DNA of 64,000 nucleotides from an uncultured Vicinamibacterales bacterium (GTDB lineage: Bacteria; Acidobacteriota; Vicinamibacteria; Vicinamibacterales; UBA8438). Made by a program: the position numbers and the translations under genes. Under the pieces are notes generated by a model, which saw only the letters and a program-made list of their open reading frames with translations, searched no databases and was not told where the DNA came from. Positions 1 to 8,842 of this stretch are shown here, in pieces; position 1 is the stretch's first letter; the number at the start of each line of letters is the position of its first letter. The DNA lies in contig OY282382.1 in NCBI GenBank assembly GCA_958295905.1, positions 806,001 through 870,000 of the forward strand, read 5' to 3'.

Positions 1-101
1 CCGGCTCCAAAGCCGGCTCGACACGCCGGGTTGAACGATGGGTCACCTGTCTTGTACATTGGCGGGCATCGAGATCGCCGCGGTGCCCGTGGCTCGAACC
101 G

Positions 102-1088
102 ATGCATCGGCCCGGCCGCTTTCCGGGGCTGAGTCGGTGTCGGGAGTTCGCTCTGTCAACGACGACGAACACGGCGAAACGGGCGGTCCGCCGGCTCTTC
201 CCAGCGTCGGCGGACAATGCGATCCGGCGGGCGCTGCACGCCCGGCGGCTCAGCCGCGTGCCGGCGCGGGAAGTGGACGTGTCCCGGCTTCCGGCAGCCG
301 GCGAAATCCCGCTGCCGGCGTTGTTCGACGACGATGGCCTGGGCCGCGGGTGGGACTTGGCGCGGCGGCGCATCGGAGAGGTCTTCGAATACGAGAACAA
401 GTGGCAGGCCGTCGACGTGGGCGTGCGGCGGGCGCTCTGGCATCTGGTCCGGCGCTGGAAGCCGCGGGCGATCCTGGAGATCGGCACCCTCGTGGGGGCC
501 TCCACCGTGCACATGGCCATGGCGCTGAGAGCGTGCGGCCACGCGGGCGCGCCGGTTCCGCGCCTCGTCACCGTGGACCTGAACGACGTCAACGATCCGG
601 CCGGGCGCCCGTGGTTGCGCCACCGCGTCTCGGCCTCTCCCCGCGAGATGCTGGCGCGGCTGGACTGCGCCGGCTTGGTCGAATTCGTCGTCGCCTCGTC
701 TCTGGACTATCTCGCCGGCCGCGACGCGGAGTTCGATTTCATCTTCGTGGACCACGCCGCCTCCGCGGACGTCGTCTACCGCGAGATCCCGCTGACGCTC
801 ACGGCGCTGGCCCCGGGCGGGCAGTGCCTGATGGATGCCTACTACCCGGACGGGCAACCTCTGCGTCCCGGCGGCGTGGCCGCGCCCGGGCCCTACCTGG
901 CGGTGCGCCGGCTGCGCGAGGAAGGCGTCCCGCTCGCCGCCCTGCCCCTGGGACCTTTGCCCTGGCCGACCGCGCCCGGCGGGTCGGACCACTCCACCAG
1001 CTTGGCCCTCCTGGCGAGAGAACGCCGTGCGGCGGACCGCCCCGGCGGCAACGGGATCACGACGCGACCGGCTCATGGTGGAGATTGA
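102..1088 (+). CDS. class I SAM-dependent methyltransferase
   Basis: Predicted methyltransferase of 328 residues using S-adenosylmethionine; the acceptor is unknown. The glycine-rich SAM-binding motif reads LEIGTLVGASTVHMA, followed by an acidic strand end (VTVDLND) and FIFVDHA, the pattern of the Methyltransf_24 group found in sugar and natural-product clusters. It is followed 3 bp later by a radical SAM gene and then by two sugar-transfer-type genes, so modification of a surface glycan or lipid is the likely context. The N-terminal 20 or so residues are arginine-rich and low in information; no good ribosome-binding site marks the ATG at 102, so the true start may be downstream. Fold assignment is sure, substrate is not. 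Confidence 0.8.
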   Translation: MHRPGRFPGLSRCREFALSTTTNTAKRAVRRLFPASADNAIRRALHARRLSRVPAREVDVSRLPAAGEIPLPALFDDDGLGRGWDLARRRIGEVFEYENKWQAVDVGVRRALWHLVRRWKPRAILEIGTLVGASTVHMAMALRACGHAGAPVPRLVTVDLNDVNDPAGRPWLRHRVSASPREMLARLDCAGLVEFVVASSLDYLAGRDAEFDFIFVDHAASADVVYREIPLTLTALAPGGQCLMDAYYPDGQPLRPGGVAAPGPYLAVRRLREEGVPLAALPLGPLPWPTAPGGSDHSTSLALLARERRAADRPGGNGITTRPAHGGD

Positions 1089-1091
1089 TAG

Positions 1092-2648
1092 ATGCAACCA
1101 TCCCCTCCCCCTGGCCGGCGGCCGCGGATCATGCTCATCGAGCCGCCTTTCAAGCGCCTCTACCACGACCAGGCCTCGTTGGTGAAGTTCCCCCTGGCGC
1201 TGGGCTATCTCTCGGGGGCGGTCCTGAAGTGGACGGACTGGGACGTCCAGGCCTACAACGCCGATTTCAATCCCGGGCGGAGCGCCATCACGGTCGACAA
1301 CGTCACCCGCATCAGAGCCGGGTTGAACCGCTACCTGCGGATGCTGGAGGACCCGGCGGCGCCTGTCTGGGCGGAAATACGGTCGGCCATCACGGCGTTC
1401 AATCCCGACGTCGTCGGCTTGAGCGCCAAGACGCAGAACTTCCCGTCCGCGGCGAGGATCGCGCGCATCGCCAAGGAGCGCAACCGCGGCACGACTGTCA
1501 TCCTGGGCGGCCCGCATGCCACCTTGTCCACGGTGGATGCTCTGGATTGCCCCGACATCGACGTGGCGGTGCTGGGCGAAGGGGAGCTGACGCTGGTCGA
1601 GCTGCTCAAGGCCCTGCAGAGCGGCGCGCCGCTGGATGACGTGGCCGGGATCGCCTGGCGCCGGGGCGATCGCGTGGCGTTTACGCCGTCGCGCGCCTAC
1701 ATTCCCGATCTTGACGAGCTGCCCTTTCCCGCGGAAGCCGCGCCGCGCGTGCTGCGGGACTTCGAGAGCTATCCGGCTGACGCCTTCGGGTACGTCTTCT
1801 CGGCTCGCGGCTGCCCCTATAGCTGTACGTTCTGCGAGTCCAAGGCCATCTGGTCGCAGACGACCCGCTGGCGCTCGCCCGCAAACGTCGTGGAGGAGCT
1901 CAAGGCGTTGATGGACCGGGGCGTCAGATACGTCTACTTCGACGACGACACCTTCGGCATCAACCCGCGCTACATCCAGGAGCTCTGCGGCCTGATCGAA
2001 ACCGGGTGTCCCCGGCTCGCCTGGGGCTGCGAGATGACCGTCGGCGTCGTCAAGGAGCGGTCCATCGAGCGCATGCGCCGTTCCGGCTGCGTGCGGATCA
2101 ACATCGGAATCGAATCCGGCAACGACCGGATACTGCGCAGCGTGAAGAAGGGGCATACCATCGAGAAGGCGTATGCGGCCGCGGACATCTGCCGGCGCAA
2201 CGGCATCGAAGTCGGCGCGTTCTTCATGGTCGGTTTTCCCGAGGAAACGGAAGAGACGCTGAGAGACACGCTGGCCGCCATCGAACGGATCAAGAGCGAT
2301 GTGATCATGCTGAGCATCTTCACGCCCTATCCGGGCTCGGAACTGTTCCAGACCTGCAAGGACCTCGGCGTCGTGGACGACGACTTCGACATCACGATTC
2401 ACAACCACCAGAGTCCGGAGAACTGTTTCACCGCCTTCATCCCGCCGGAGCGCTTCCGGGAGCTGGTCGGGGAGGCCGCCGCGATTGTCGCGCGCAAGAA
2501 CGGCCGCGGCCGATGGCGGCGCCTGGTGATGATGGTTCTCCACCGTGACTTCCGGCGCGCCACGTATCAGACGTCGCACTTCCTCCGCTCGCGCGCGGCG
2601 GCATGGTCCGAGCGTTTCCTCGGACGGCGCCTGTTGCGGACGTCATGA
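1092..2648 (+). CDS. B12-binding domain radical SAM protein
   Basis: A 518-residue radical SAM enzyme with an N-terminal cobalamin-binding-type domain (about residues 12-170, including GGPHAT and the VLGEGE turn) and a radical SAM barrel carrying the CxxxCxxC cluster motif CPYSCTFC (Cys241, Cys245, Cys248). The later segment VRINIGIESGNDRILRSVKKG is the usual SAM-contacting region. Family members catalyse radical methylations or rearrangements; the substrate cannot be read from sequence. It sits between a methyltransferase and a GINT1-like transferase, all co-oriented with 3-13 bp gaps, suggesting one operon for decorating a glycan or lipid. Start ATG at 1092 directly follows the upstream stop. 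Confidence 0.87.
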   Translation: MQPSPPPGRRPRIMLIEPPFKRLYHDQASLVKFPLALGYLSGAVLKWTDWDVQAYNADFNPGRSAITVDNVTRIRAGLNRYLRMLEDPAAPVWAEIRSAITAFNPDVVGLSAKTQNFPSAARIARIAKERNRGTTVILGGPHATLSTVDALDCPDIDVAVLGEGELTLVELLKALQSGAPLDDVAGIAWRRGDRVAFTPSRAYIPDLDELPFPAEAAPRVLRDFESYPADAFGYVFSARGCPYSCTFCESKAIWSQTTRWRSPANVVEELKALMDRGVRYVYFDDDTFGINPRYIQELCGLIETGCPRLAWGCEMTVGVVKERSIERMRRSGCVRINIGIESGNDRILRSVKKGHTIEKAYAAADICRRNGIEVGAFFMVGFPEETEETLRDTLAAIERIKSDVIMLSIFTPYPGSELFQTCKDLGVVDDDFDITIHNHQSPENCFTAFIPPERFRELVGEAAAIVARKNGRGRWRRLVMMVLHRDFRRATYQTSHFLRSRAAAWSERFLGRRLLRTS

Positions 2649-2661
2649 CCCCCCCTCAATA

Positions 2662-4326
2662 ATGACGGCGCACCCCACGCGCACCCCCCTGGCGGTCGGC
2701 CTGTTGGTGGACAGCCTGCGGGTTCCCGCCTGGGTGGCGCGCATCGTCCGGGAAATACAGGCCGGCGATTACGCCGAGATTACGGCGGTCGTCATCGACC
2801 GGCCGCGCGCCGCGGCCACGGTGCCGTTCCGCAAGCGGATTCCCGCGCGCACTGCCATCGACGGCCTGCTGTTCAGCGCATTCCGCCTGCTCGACCGCCT
2901 GGTGTTCCGGGCTCCCGACAACCCTTTCAGGCGCATTGACATCGAAGCGGACCTGCAAGCGGCCCGGACCATCGCCGTTGCGTCCGGGCCGGCCGCCTGG
3001 CTCGACGGTGCCGACGCGGCCCGGATTCGCCGGTTGGAGCTGGACGTGCTGCTCTGTCTCGGATCCCGGCGCCCTGCGCCGGACGGTCCCGGCGCCGCCC
3101 GCTACGGCGTCTGGTCGTACCGCCACGGGCAGGAGCGGGCCGGCGGCGGCGGGCACGGCCTGTTCTGGGACCTGTATGACGACCGTTCCGTTTCGAGCGT
3201 TGCGCTGCACGTTGACGGCCCGGGGGGCAGCGGCGGAACGCCCGTCGTCCGTCAAACCGTCGGCAGCATCGTTCCATGGTCCTATACCCGGGGCGCGCAT
3301 TCTCTCTATTGGGAGTCCTCCGCGTTCGCCCCGCAGTGTCTGCGGCGCCTTTTCGAGGAGGGGTTCCCGGCCATCGAGGGGCGGTCCGCGGATCGCGAAC
3401 GTCCGGCGCGAGACGGCCGCCGCCCGACCAACCGGGAGATGCTGCGGTTCCTGCCGCGCCATCTGGGCCTGCTGGCCCGCAGGGCCGGTCATCGCTGTTT
3501 CCGGCGCGAACGGTGGTTCCTGGTCGTGAACAGCGGTCCCCGGCTCGGGGCTCTCGCGGCGCCGGCTGCCGCGGCGATGAAGGCGTATCGTCCTCCGCGC
3601 GGCCGTTTCTGGGCCGATCCGTTCCCCGTGGTCGCCGGCGGCCGGGTCTGGGTCTTCTTCGAAGATTACTGTTTCACGTCGGGGAAGGCCGTCATCTCGT
3701 GCGCGCCGGTATCCGCCGGCGGCGTCCTTGGCGACGTATCGACGGTTGTGGACAGCGGCTACCATCTCTCCTACCCGTTCATCCTGGAACAGGAAGGCGA
3801 CCTCTACATGGTGCCCGACACCTGGGACGAGCAGCGCGTCGAGCTGTGGCGGTGCCGGAAGTTCCCGGACGACTGGGTAAGGGAACGGATATTGCTGGAT
3901 GGCGTGAGGATGTCAGACCCGACGATTCATCCGCACGACGGGCGGCTGTGGCTGTTCGGTGCCATGAGCGAAGCGCGGGAGCGGGCGAATGACGAGCTGC
4001 ACGTCTACGTGGCCGACGCGCTGGACGGCGCGTGGCGGCCGCACCCGGCCAATCCGGTGGTGTCCGACTGCCGGCGAGCTAGGCCGGCCGGGCGGATGTT
4101 CTTTCGGGGCGGCGAGTTGATGCGGCCGGGGCAGGATTGCGCGGGACAATACGGCGGTGCCATCGTCATCAACCGGGTGGATGAACTGAACGAGCGCGCG
4201 TATGCTGAAACCCCCGTCGGACGCATCGACGGACGGCGGCTGGGCGGCGACGCCAGCCATACGATCAACTACGCGGCCGGTCTGGAGTTTCTGGATGTGC
4301 GCGAGACGGTGCGCAAGTGGACGTAG
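2662..4326 (+). CDS. GINT1-like / formyltransferase-like sugar-transfer protein
   Basis: A 554-residue protein. Its first half resembles the formyltransferase-like N-terminal region seen in bacterial homologues (for example YGVWSYRHGQ). Its second half (about residues 290-540) resembles the five-bladed propeller domain found beside plant glucosamine inositolphosphorylceramide transferases; the signature runs from PPRGRFWADPFPV through VWVFFEDY to YHLSYPFILEQEG and MVPDTW. The biochemical role of the bacterial proteins is not established; I infer a function in glycan or glycolipid assembly from the neighbouring GT4 and methyltransferase genes. An in-frame start exists at 2545, but it lies inside the upstream gene; ATG 2662 follows that gene's stop by 13 bp and begins the conserved sequence. 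Confidence 0.7.
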   Translation: MTAHPTRTPLAVGLLVDSLRVPAWVARIVREIQAGDYAEITAVVIDRPRAAATVPFRKRIPARTAIDGLLFSAFRLLDRLVFRAPDNPFRRIDIEADLQAARTIAVASGPAAWLDGADAARIRRLELDVLLCLGSRRPAPDGPGAARYGVWSYRHGQERAGGGGHGLFWDLYDDRSVSSVALHVDGPGGSGGTPVVRQTVGSIVPWSYTRGAHSLYWESSAFAPQCLRRLFEEGFPAIEGRSADRERPARDGRRPTNREMLRFLPRHLGLLARRAGHRCFRRERWFLVVNSGPRLGALAAPAAAAMKAYRPPRGRFWADPFPVVAGGRVWVFFEDYCFTSGKAVISCAPVSAGGVLGDVSTVVDSGYHLSYPFILEQEGDLYMVPDTWDEQRVELWRCRKFPDDWVRERILLDGVRMSDPTIHPHDGRLWLFGAMSEARERANDELHVYVADALDGAWRPHPANPVVSDCRRARPAGRMFFRGGELMRPGQDCAGQYGGAIVINRVDELNERAYAETPVGRIDGRRLGGDASHTINYAAGLEFLDVRETVRKWT

Positions 4327-4451
4327 CGGCGATGCATCGGACGCTGAAATCCTGCTCATCGGTGCCCGGTGCCGGGTTCGTCGCGTCGAGCGCTCGATCA
4401 GCGGTCTCCTCACCTGAGGCGCTCACCGGCCATGCCGGAGAGGAATCACCG

Positions 4452-5525
4452 TTGAGGGTTCTTCTCATCGGCCCGCTGCCGACCCCCGGCCACGCCATCG
4501 GCGGGTCGAGGACGCTGTTCGCGGAAACGGTCAGGCAACTGGAGCGGCGGGGGGGCGACCTGGACGTCGTCAATTCGTCCCGGCCGCGCACCGGCTTGCC
4601 CCCCTGGCGGATGCACGCCGCCGGGTTCGCGGTGCTGGCGCGGGTCTTCCGGGACATCGTGAGGCGCATCGGCCGCGCTGATCTCGTCTTCCTCAACATG
4701 TCGCCTTACTCGGCGATCGTCGTCGCCCCGGCGGTCTGGCTGATTTGCCGGATGGCGGGCAAACCGCTGGCGTTGCGGTTCTTCGCCGGCATCCTGCACC
4801 GGGTATACCGGGGTTACGGCCCCGCCGCCCGCTGGCTGGCCGACAGGACGTTCCTGCGCTGCCCGCTGGTCTATGTCGAGACGCACGAACTGCGCCGGGC
4901 GTTCGGCCAGCCGGCCAATTTCCGCTGGCTCCCCAACACGAGGGACATCGAGCCCCCCCCGGCGCCGCCGCGCGCCGGGGTCCGCAAGCTGATCTTCGCC
5001 GGCCAGCTTCGCCCGGACAAGGGACTGGCCGAAGCGCTGGAAGCATGCCGCGCGCTGCCCGCAGGTTGCCATCTTCAGGTCTTCGGACCGGTGATGCCGG
5101 ACACGGACCTCTCCCTGTTCGAGGATCACCCGCGAGCCGGCTATGGCGGCGTGCTGGAGCCGGACGACGTGCCGCGGGCCTTGCGCGAGCACGACCTGCT
5201 GTTGTTTCCGAGCTATCGGGGATGGGAGAGTTATCCCGGCATCATCGTCGAAGCCTTCCAGTGCGGCGTGCCGGTCGTCGCCACCCGGTGGGGCGGCGTT
5301 ACCGAGCTCGTCGAGCACGAAACGAGCGGCTTGCTGGTCGAGCCGCGCTCGGTCGCCGGCCTGAAGGCTGCGATCGAGCGGCTGCTGGACGACCCCGGCC
5401 TGTACCGGCGGCTCTGCGAGGGAGCGACGCGCCGGGGAGACTACTTCCGCAGCGCCGTTTGGTACGATCGGGTGGCGCTGGACTTGCGCGAGCTGTGCGG
5501 GGCGCACGATGACTTGAGGTCGTAG
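4452..5525 (+). CDS. glycosyltransferase family 4
   Basis: GT-B glycosyltransferase of about 357 residues. The N-terminal domain begins RVLLIGPLPTPGHAIGGS, the donor-side domain begins KLIFAGQLRPDKGLAEAL, and the C-terminal part has the GT4 signature ESYPGIIVEAFQCGVPVVAT with the conserved acidic residue, followed by GGVTELVEH. Members transfer a sugar from a nucleotide donor to a membrane-lipid-linked or polysaccharide acceptor. A GTG at 4317 is in frame and overlaps the upstream gene, but the 45 residues it would add look non-conserved; TTG 4452 has a clear GGAGAGG (4437-4443) at good spacing and starts right at the Rossmann strand, so I chose it. Acceptor and donor unknown. Confidence 0.83.
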   Translation: MRVLLIGPLPTPGHAIGGSRTLFAETVRQLERRGGDLDVVNSSRPRTGLPPWRMHAAGFAVLARVFRDIVRRIGRADLVFLNMSPYSAIVVAPAVWLICRMAGKPLALRFFAGILHRVYRGYGPAARWLADRTFLRCPLVYVETHELRRAFGQPANFRWLPNTRDIEPPPAPPRAGVRKLIFAGQLRPDKGLAEALEACRALPAGCHLQVFGPVMPDTDLSLFEDHPRAGYGGVLEPDDVPRALREHDLLLFPSYRGWESYPGIIVEAFQCGVPVVATRWGGVTELVEHETSGLLVEPRSVAGLKAAIERLLDDPGLYRRLCEGATRRGDYFRSAVWYDRVALDLRELCGAHDDLRS

Positions 5526-5961
5526 CGGGGTCAACGCGGCTGCTGGGACCGCCTTCCTGCCGGTCGTACTCGGCACCGCGCGGCGCTCCCGGAGCCCGCG
5601 TTGTTGCCGAACGCGTGAAAGCGATCGATTCGAGCCCGGCGCCGACCCCAAGATGTTTGTGGTGGCCGGGGCATCATCGTCCGACCGACAGCTTCGGCGT
5701 GTGCTTGCCGGCGTCAACTTCGCTCCGCCCGCTTCGCGGGGCTCTCGGCCTGGACGACGGCTCCGCGCACGCCTGTCCGGACTGGGTATTTATCGGACGC
5801 GGAGACACCCCGTCGCAGGCGGAACTGCATCGGGCAGAACGGCCGCAGCCTGAGCAGCTCTTGGCGAAAGCCCCCGCTGCATTCGAGCGGCGATGCTTGG
5901 CCGGCGTCTTCGCACCATCGGCCTTCCATTGTAGGCCGCTGACGGCCGGCGACGGATCGGG
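5526..5961. other. intergenic region without a gene
   Basis: Between two convergent genes. No convincing coding sequence on either strand. Near 5871-5898 lies a short copy of a dispersed repeat (GCATTCGAGCGGCGATGC) that also occurs near 8620 (inverted), 45670 and 57742. The rest holds nothing I recognise. Confidence 0.6.
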
Positions 5962-7146
5962 TCAGTACTTGGGCAGGGTCGGGTCGATCCGGTCGATCCA
6001 GGCGAGAATGCCGCCGGCGAGGTTCCGCGCCCCGGCGTAGCCGGCCTCGTGGAGCAGGCGCACCGCCTTGCCGCTGCGGACGCCGGACTTGCAGTGCACG
6101 ATGATGTCGTCGCGCCCCTTGAGCTCGGACAGCCGGGACGGCAAGTCGCCCAGCGGAATAAGCACCGACCCGGGGATGCGGCAGATCTCGAACTCGCGCG
6201 TCTCCCGGACGTCGAGCAGGAGAAACGGGTCGTCCCGATCGATCCGCCGCTTCAGCTCCTCGACGGTCGCCGCGCCATCGGCCGCGGGGTCTGCCGCGGC
6301 CGGCGCCGGCGGGGCGTCCGCGGCCGGCGCCACGCCGCAGAACTGCTCGTAGTCGATCAGCTCGGTCACCGTCGGATGCTCGCCGCAGACGGGGCAGTCG
6401 GGGGCCTTGCGCACCGTCAGCTCGCGGAACCGCATCTTCAGCGCATCGAACAGAAGGAACCGCCCCACGAGCGGCTCGCCCGCCCCCAGGATTAGCTTGA
6501 CCGCCTCGGTGGCCTGCAGCGTCCCGACGACCCCCGGCAGAATGCCCAGCACCCCGCCCTCGGCGCAGCTCGGCACGAGCCCCGCCGGGGGCGGCTCCGG
6601 AAACATGCACCGGTAGCAGGGACCGCCGGCCGCCGCGAAGACCGAGGCCTGTCCCTCGAACCGGAAGATGCTGCCGTACACGTTCGGCTTGCCGGAGAGC
6701 ACGCAGGCGTCGTTGACGAGGTACCGCGTGGGAAAGTTGTCGGTGCCGTCAACCACGAAGTCGTAGTCGGCGAACAGGGCGAGGGCGTTCTGCGATGACA
6801 AGGCCAACTCGTGGGTGACGACCTCGACCTCGGGGTTGAGGGCGTTCAACCGCGACTTGGCGGAGGCCAGCTTGGATCGGCCCACATCGGGGGTGCCGTG
6901 GATGATCTGGCGCTGCAGGTTGCTGTAGTCGACCTCGTCGAAGTCGACGATCCCGATGGTGCCGACGCCGGCCGCCGCGAGGTAGAGGGCGACCGGCGAG
7001 CCGAGACCGCCGGCGCCGATGCACAGCGCCCGCGCCGCCTTCAGCTTCCGCTGCCCGTCCATGCCGACCTCCGGCATGATGAGGTGCCGGCTGTAGCGGG
7101 CGACCTCCTCGTTGGTCAACGCCGGCAACGTCGCTGCCGGCGTCAC
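5962..7146 (-). CDS. moeZ: MoeZ/MoeB-type adenylyltransferase-sulfurtransferase
   Basis: 394 residues. The N-terminal E1-like ThiF/MoeB domain (about 1-265) has the nucleotide loop GAGGLGSP, the DNFPTRYLVND strand, zinc cysteine pairs CYRC and CPVC, and the CAEGGVLG segment. A proline/alanine linker leads to a C-terminal rhodanese domain with active loop HCKSGVRSG. Such proteins adenylate the C-terminal glycine of a ubiquitin-like carrier and convert it to a thiocarboxylate, using rhodanese persulfide sulfur. The GTG start overlaps the cysO stop (GTGA at 7143-7146), so the pair is translationally coupled and CysO is the obvious partner. It may also serve molybdopterin synthesis, but no moa genes are nearby. 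Confidence 0.93.
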   Translation of the reverse strand: MTPAATLPALTNEEVARYSRHLIMPEVGMDGQRKLKAARALCIGAGGLGSPVALYLAAAGVGTIGIVDFDEVDYSNLQRQIIHGTPDVGRSKLASAKSRLNALNPEVEVVTHELALSSQNALALFADYDFVVDGTDNFPTRYLVNDACVLSGKPNVYGSIFRFEGQASVFAAAGGPCYRCMFPEPPPAGLVPSCAEGGVLGILPGVVGTLQATEAVKLILGAGEPLVGRFLLFDALKMRFRELTVRKAPDCPVCGEHPTVTELIDYEQFCGVAPAADAPPAPAAADPAADGAATVEELKRRIDRDDPFLLLDVRETREFEICRIPGSVLIPLGDLPSRLSELKGRDDIIVHCKSGVRSGKAVRLLHEAGYAGARNLAGGILAWIDRIDPTLPKY

Positions 7147-7427
7147 GATGCCCTCCCGCCGGCCACCGACGGAATGATGCTGACGGTGTCGTCCGGCGTC
7201 ACCGGCGTCCGCTCCTTGTCGAGATACCGGATGTCGTCGTCGTTCACGTAGATGTTGACGAAGCTCCGGAGGGTCCCGTCTTCCTTGTAGAGATGCTGGC
7301 GGAGGCCGGTGTATTGCGCCGTCATGTTGGCGAGCAGCTCGCCGACCGTTTGCCCGTCCGCCTCGACGACATCCTGTTTGGCGGTGTAGGGACGCAAGGG
7401 TGTGGGAATCAGGATCTTGGTGGCCAT
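7143..7427 (-). CDS. cysO: CysO-like ubiquitin-fold sulfur carrier with masked C-terminus
   Basis: 94-residue beta-grasp (MoaD/ThiS/CysO) protein beginning ATKILIPTPLRPYT, with FVNIYVNDDDIRYL in the middle and VSIIPSVAGG near the end, the arrangement of mycobacterial CysO. Family members carry sulfide as a C-terminal Gly-Gly thiocarboxylate. Here the diglycine is residues 90-91 and is followed by Arg-Ala-Ser, so the carrier must be trimmed before MoeZ can adenylate it. A JAMM protease gene lies just upstream in the same transcription direction, and such trimming is known for Pseudomonas QbsE/QbsD. The 3' end overlaps moeZ by 4 bp. The extra tail is read directly from the DNA; trimming is inferred. 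Confidence 0.9.
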   Translation of the reverse strand: MATKILIPTPLRPYTAKQDVVEADGQTVGELLANMTAQYTGLRQHLYKEDGTLRSFVNIYVNDDDIRYLDKERTPVTPDDTVSIIPSVAGGRAS

Positions 7428-7460
7428 GGTGTCTTGTCGCGCTCAGTTGATTCTAGCCCG

Positions 7461-7948
7461 GAAATCGTCGCCTGCGGCTCCGATTGCCGCCCGACCAACC
7501 CTCCCGGAGTCCGCACCGTTCCACGGCGCCGACTCCCGCCCCGGAAATCGTCGCCTGCGGCTCCGATTGCCGCCCGACCAATCCTCCCGGAGTCCGCACC
7601 GTTCCACGGCGCCGACTCCCGCCCCGGAAATCGTCGCCCGCGGCTCCGATTGCCGCCCGACCAACCCCCCCGGAGTCCGCACCGTGCTACGGCGCCGACT
7701 CCCGCCCCGGAAATCGTCGCCCGCGGTTCCGATTGCCGCCCGACCAACCCCCCCGGAGTCCGCACCGTGCTACGGCGCCGACTCCCGCCCCGGAAATCGT
7801 CGCCTGCGGCTCCGATTGCCGCCCGACCAACCCTCCCGGAGTCCGCACCGTGCTACGGCGCCGACTCCCGCCTCGGAAATCGTCGCCTGCGGCTCCGATT
7901 GCCGCCCGACCACCCTCCCGGAGTCCGCACCGTGCTACGGCGCCGACG
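7461..7948. repeat. six-unit 83-bp tandem repeat array
   Basis: The start of the segment GAAATCGTCGCC recurs at 7461, 7544, 7627, 7710, 7793 and 7876, an exact 83-bp period; the sixth unit is cut at about 73 bp. Units differ by only a few substitutions (CTGCGGCTCC or CCGCGGTTCC; CCGTTCCACGG or CCGTGCTACGG). Each unit contains an imperfect hairpin, GGAGTCCGC...GCCGACTCC. The array fills the space between mec and cysO, and its last unit enters the 3' end of mec by about 14 bp. There are no variable spacers, so it is not CRISPR. Diverged single copies occur at about seven other intergenic places in this window. Confidence 0.95.
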
Positions 7949-8366
7949 CCTGGTCGGTGTCTCCGATGACGACGGCTTCCTCGTCGAACCCGGACCGGTC
8001 GTCGCGCAGACGCCACGACGTCAGGGAACCGGGCTCGCGGTCCGCCACCGCCACGATGACGTAGTCAAGCGCCGGCCAGGCGTGGTCGAGGTCGTACTGC
8101 GACGGCTGCGCCGGGGCGTCGGGATGCGAGTGGTAGAATCCGAGCAACTCCCCTCCCTGCTCGGCCGCCCGGCGCTCGGCCGCTTGGTAGTCGACCGGCC
8201 GCACCAGGAACCGCCGGCGCGGGCCCTCGGGGGTGGTGTTCGGCAGCGCGAGCGCCTCGGTGACCACCCGGTCCCGCCCGATCAGGGCGCCGCAGCACTC
8301 GTGCGGGTACGCATCCCGGCCATGCCGGCGAATGCCGGCGTCGGCCGCCTCCCCAATAACCAGCAT
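7935..8366 (-). CDS. mec: Mec-type JAMM metalloprotease (M67)
   Basis: 143-residue zinc protease of the JAB1/MPN+ family. Glu23 lies in PHECCGALIG, and the metal motif is HSHP...SQYD (His79, His81, Ser89, Asp92), the full HxHx7Sx2D pattern. In mycobacteria Mec releases cysteine from the CysO-cysteine adduct; related enzymes also trim carrier C-termini to expose Gly-Gly, which this CysO needs. Upstream of ATG 8366 the frame stays open, but that part is a dispersed repeat, and the conserved fold starts at MLVIGEAADAG. The last codons run into the 83-bp array, so the C-terminus (DTDQASAP) may be repeat-derived. Order on the minus strand is cysM, mec, array, cysO, moeZ. Confidence 0.9.
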   Translation of the reverse strand: MLVIGEAADAGIRRHGRDAYPHECCGALIGRDRVVTEALALPNTTPEGPRRRFLVRPVDYQAAERRAAEQGGELLGFYHSHPDAPAQPSQYDLDHAWPALDYVIVAVADREPGSLTSWRLRDDRSGFDEEAVVIGDTDQASAP

Positions 8367-8389
8367 GACGGCTAGTGTCCAGTCCCTTG

Positions 8390-8640
8390 ACAGCCCGTGG
8401 TGAAACCCCGCGTTAGCCCCGAGGACGGCGAGGGTGCCGGCGGGCTGAAGAGCGCCCGCGGACAAAGAACGCCCGTGCCTGACAACGCGTGAGGAGGGTG
8501 CCTGTTGCGGTGAAACCTGTCCCGGCGTTTCGTGGCGTCGGGGTGATCGGCGTCCCCGATCATGACGGTTCGGGCATGGGCAACCGACGAGCAACACAGT
8601 CGGGCGGGATGCATCGCCGTTCGAAGGCAGCGGGGACTTT
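8390..8640 (-). repeat. composite dispersed repeat (inverted copy)
   Basis: Read on the minus strand, this stretch contains three blocks found elsewhere. The first (8580-8640) contains TTCGAACGGCGATGCATCCC. The second (8505-8570) contains GTCATGATCGGGGACGCCGA. The third (8390-8500) contains TTGTCAGGCACGGGCGTTC. Blocks one and three recur, without the middle block, at 57740-57950; the middle block recurs at 25832-25893 and 62623-62690. No reading frame is conserved between copies. The rest of the 8641-8842 gap holds nothing I recognise. Confidence 0.8.
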
Positions 8641-8842
8641 CGCCACGGGCTGTTAAATTCGCATCACAACCGGTGTCACCCTTGCCGATGACCCGATGAC
8701 CGACTGAGACGCGGTGACCCAGACCAACGGCGCAGGTCACGGTACGCGGAACCAGCTTGCGTCCGCGCAGAATCACGTTACGAATTTACGAGACGGCACA
8801 CCAAGCGCGGCGCTCTCCGGTCGAGCCCGCGGCGGGGTCCAT

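Noticed and set aside
7461-7948. CRISPR array
   Set aside because: The units are directly joined with no variable spacers, are 83 bp long, and no cas gene is in the window.
7402-8375. Proline/arginine-rich open frames through the 83-bp array
   Set aside because: They only reflect the repeat read in several frames; 83 is not a multiple of three, so one repeated peptide is not maintained.
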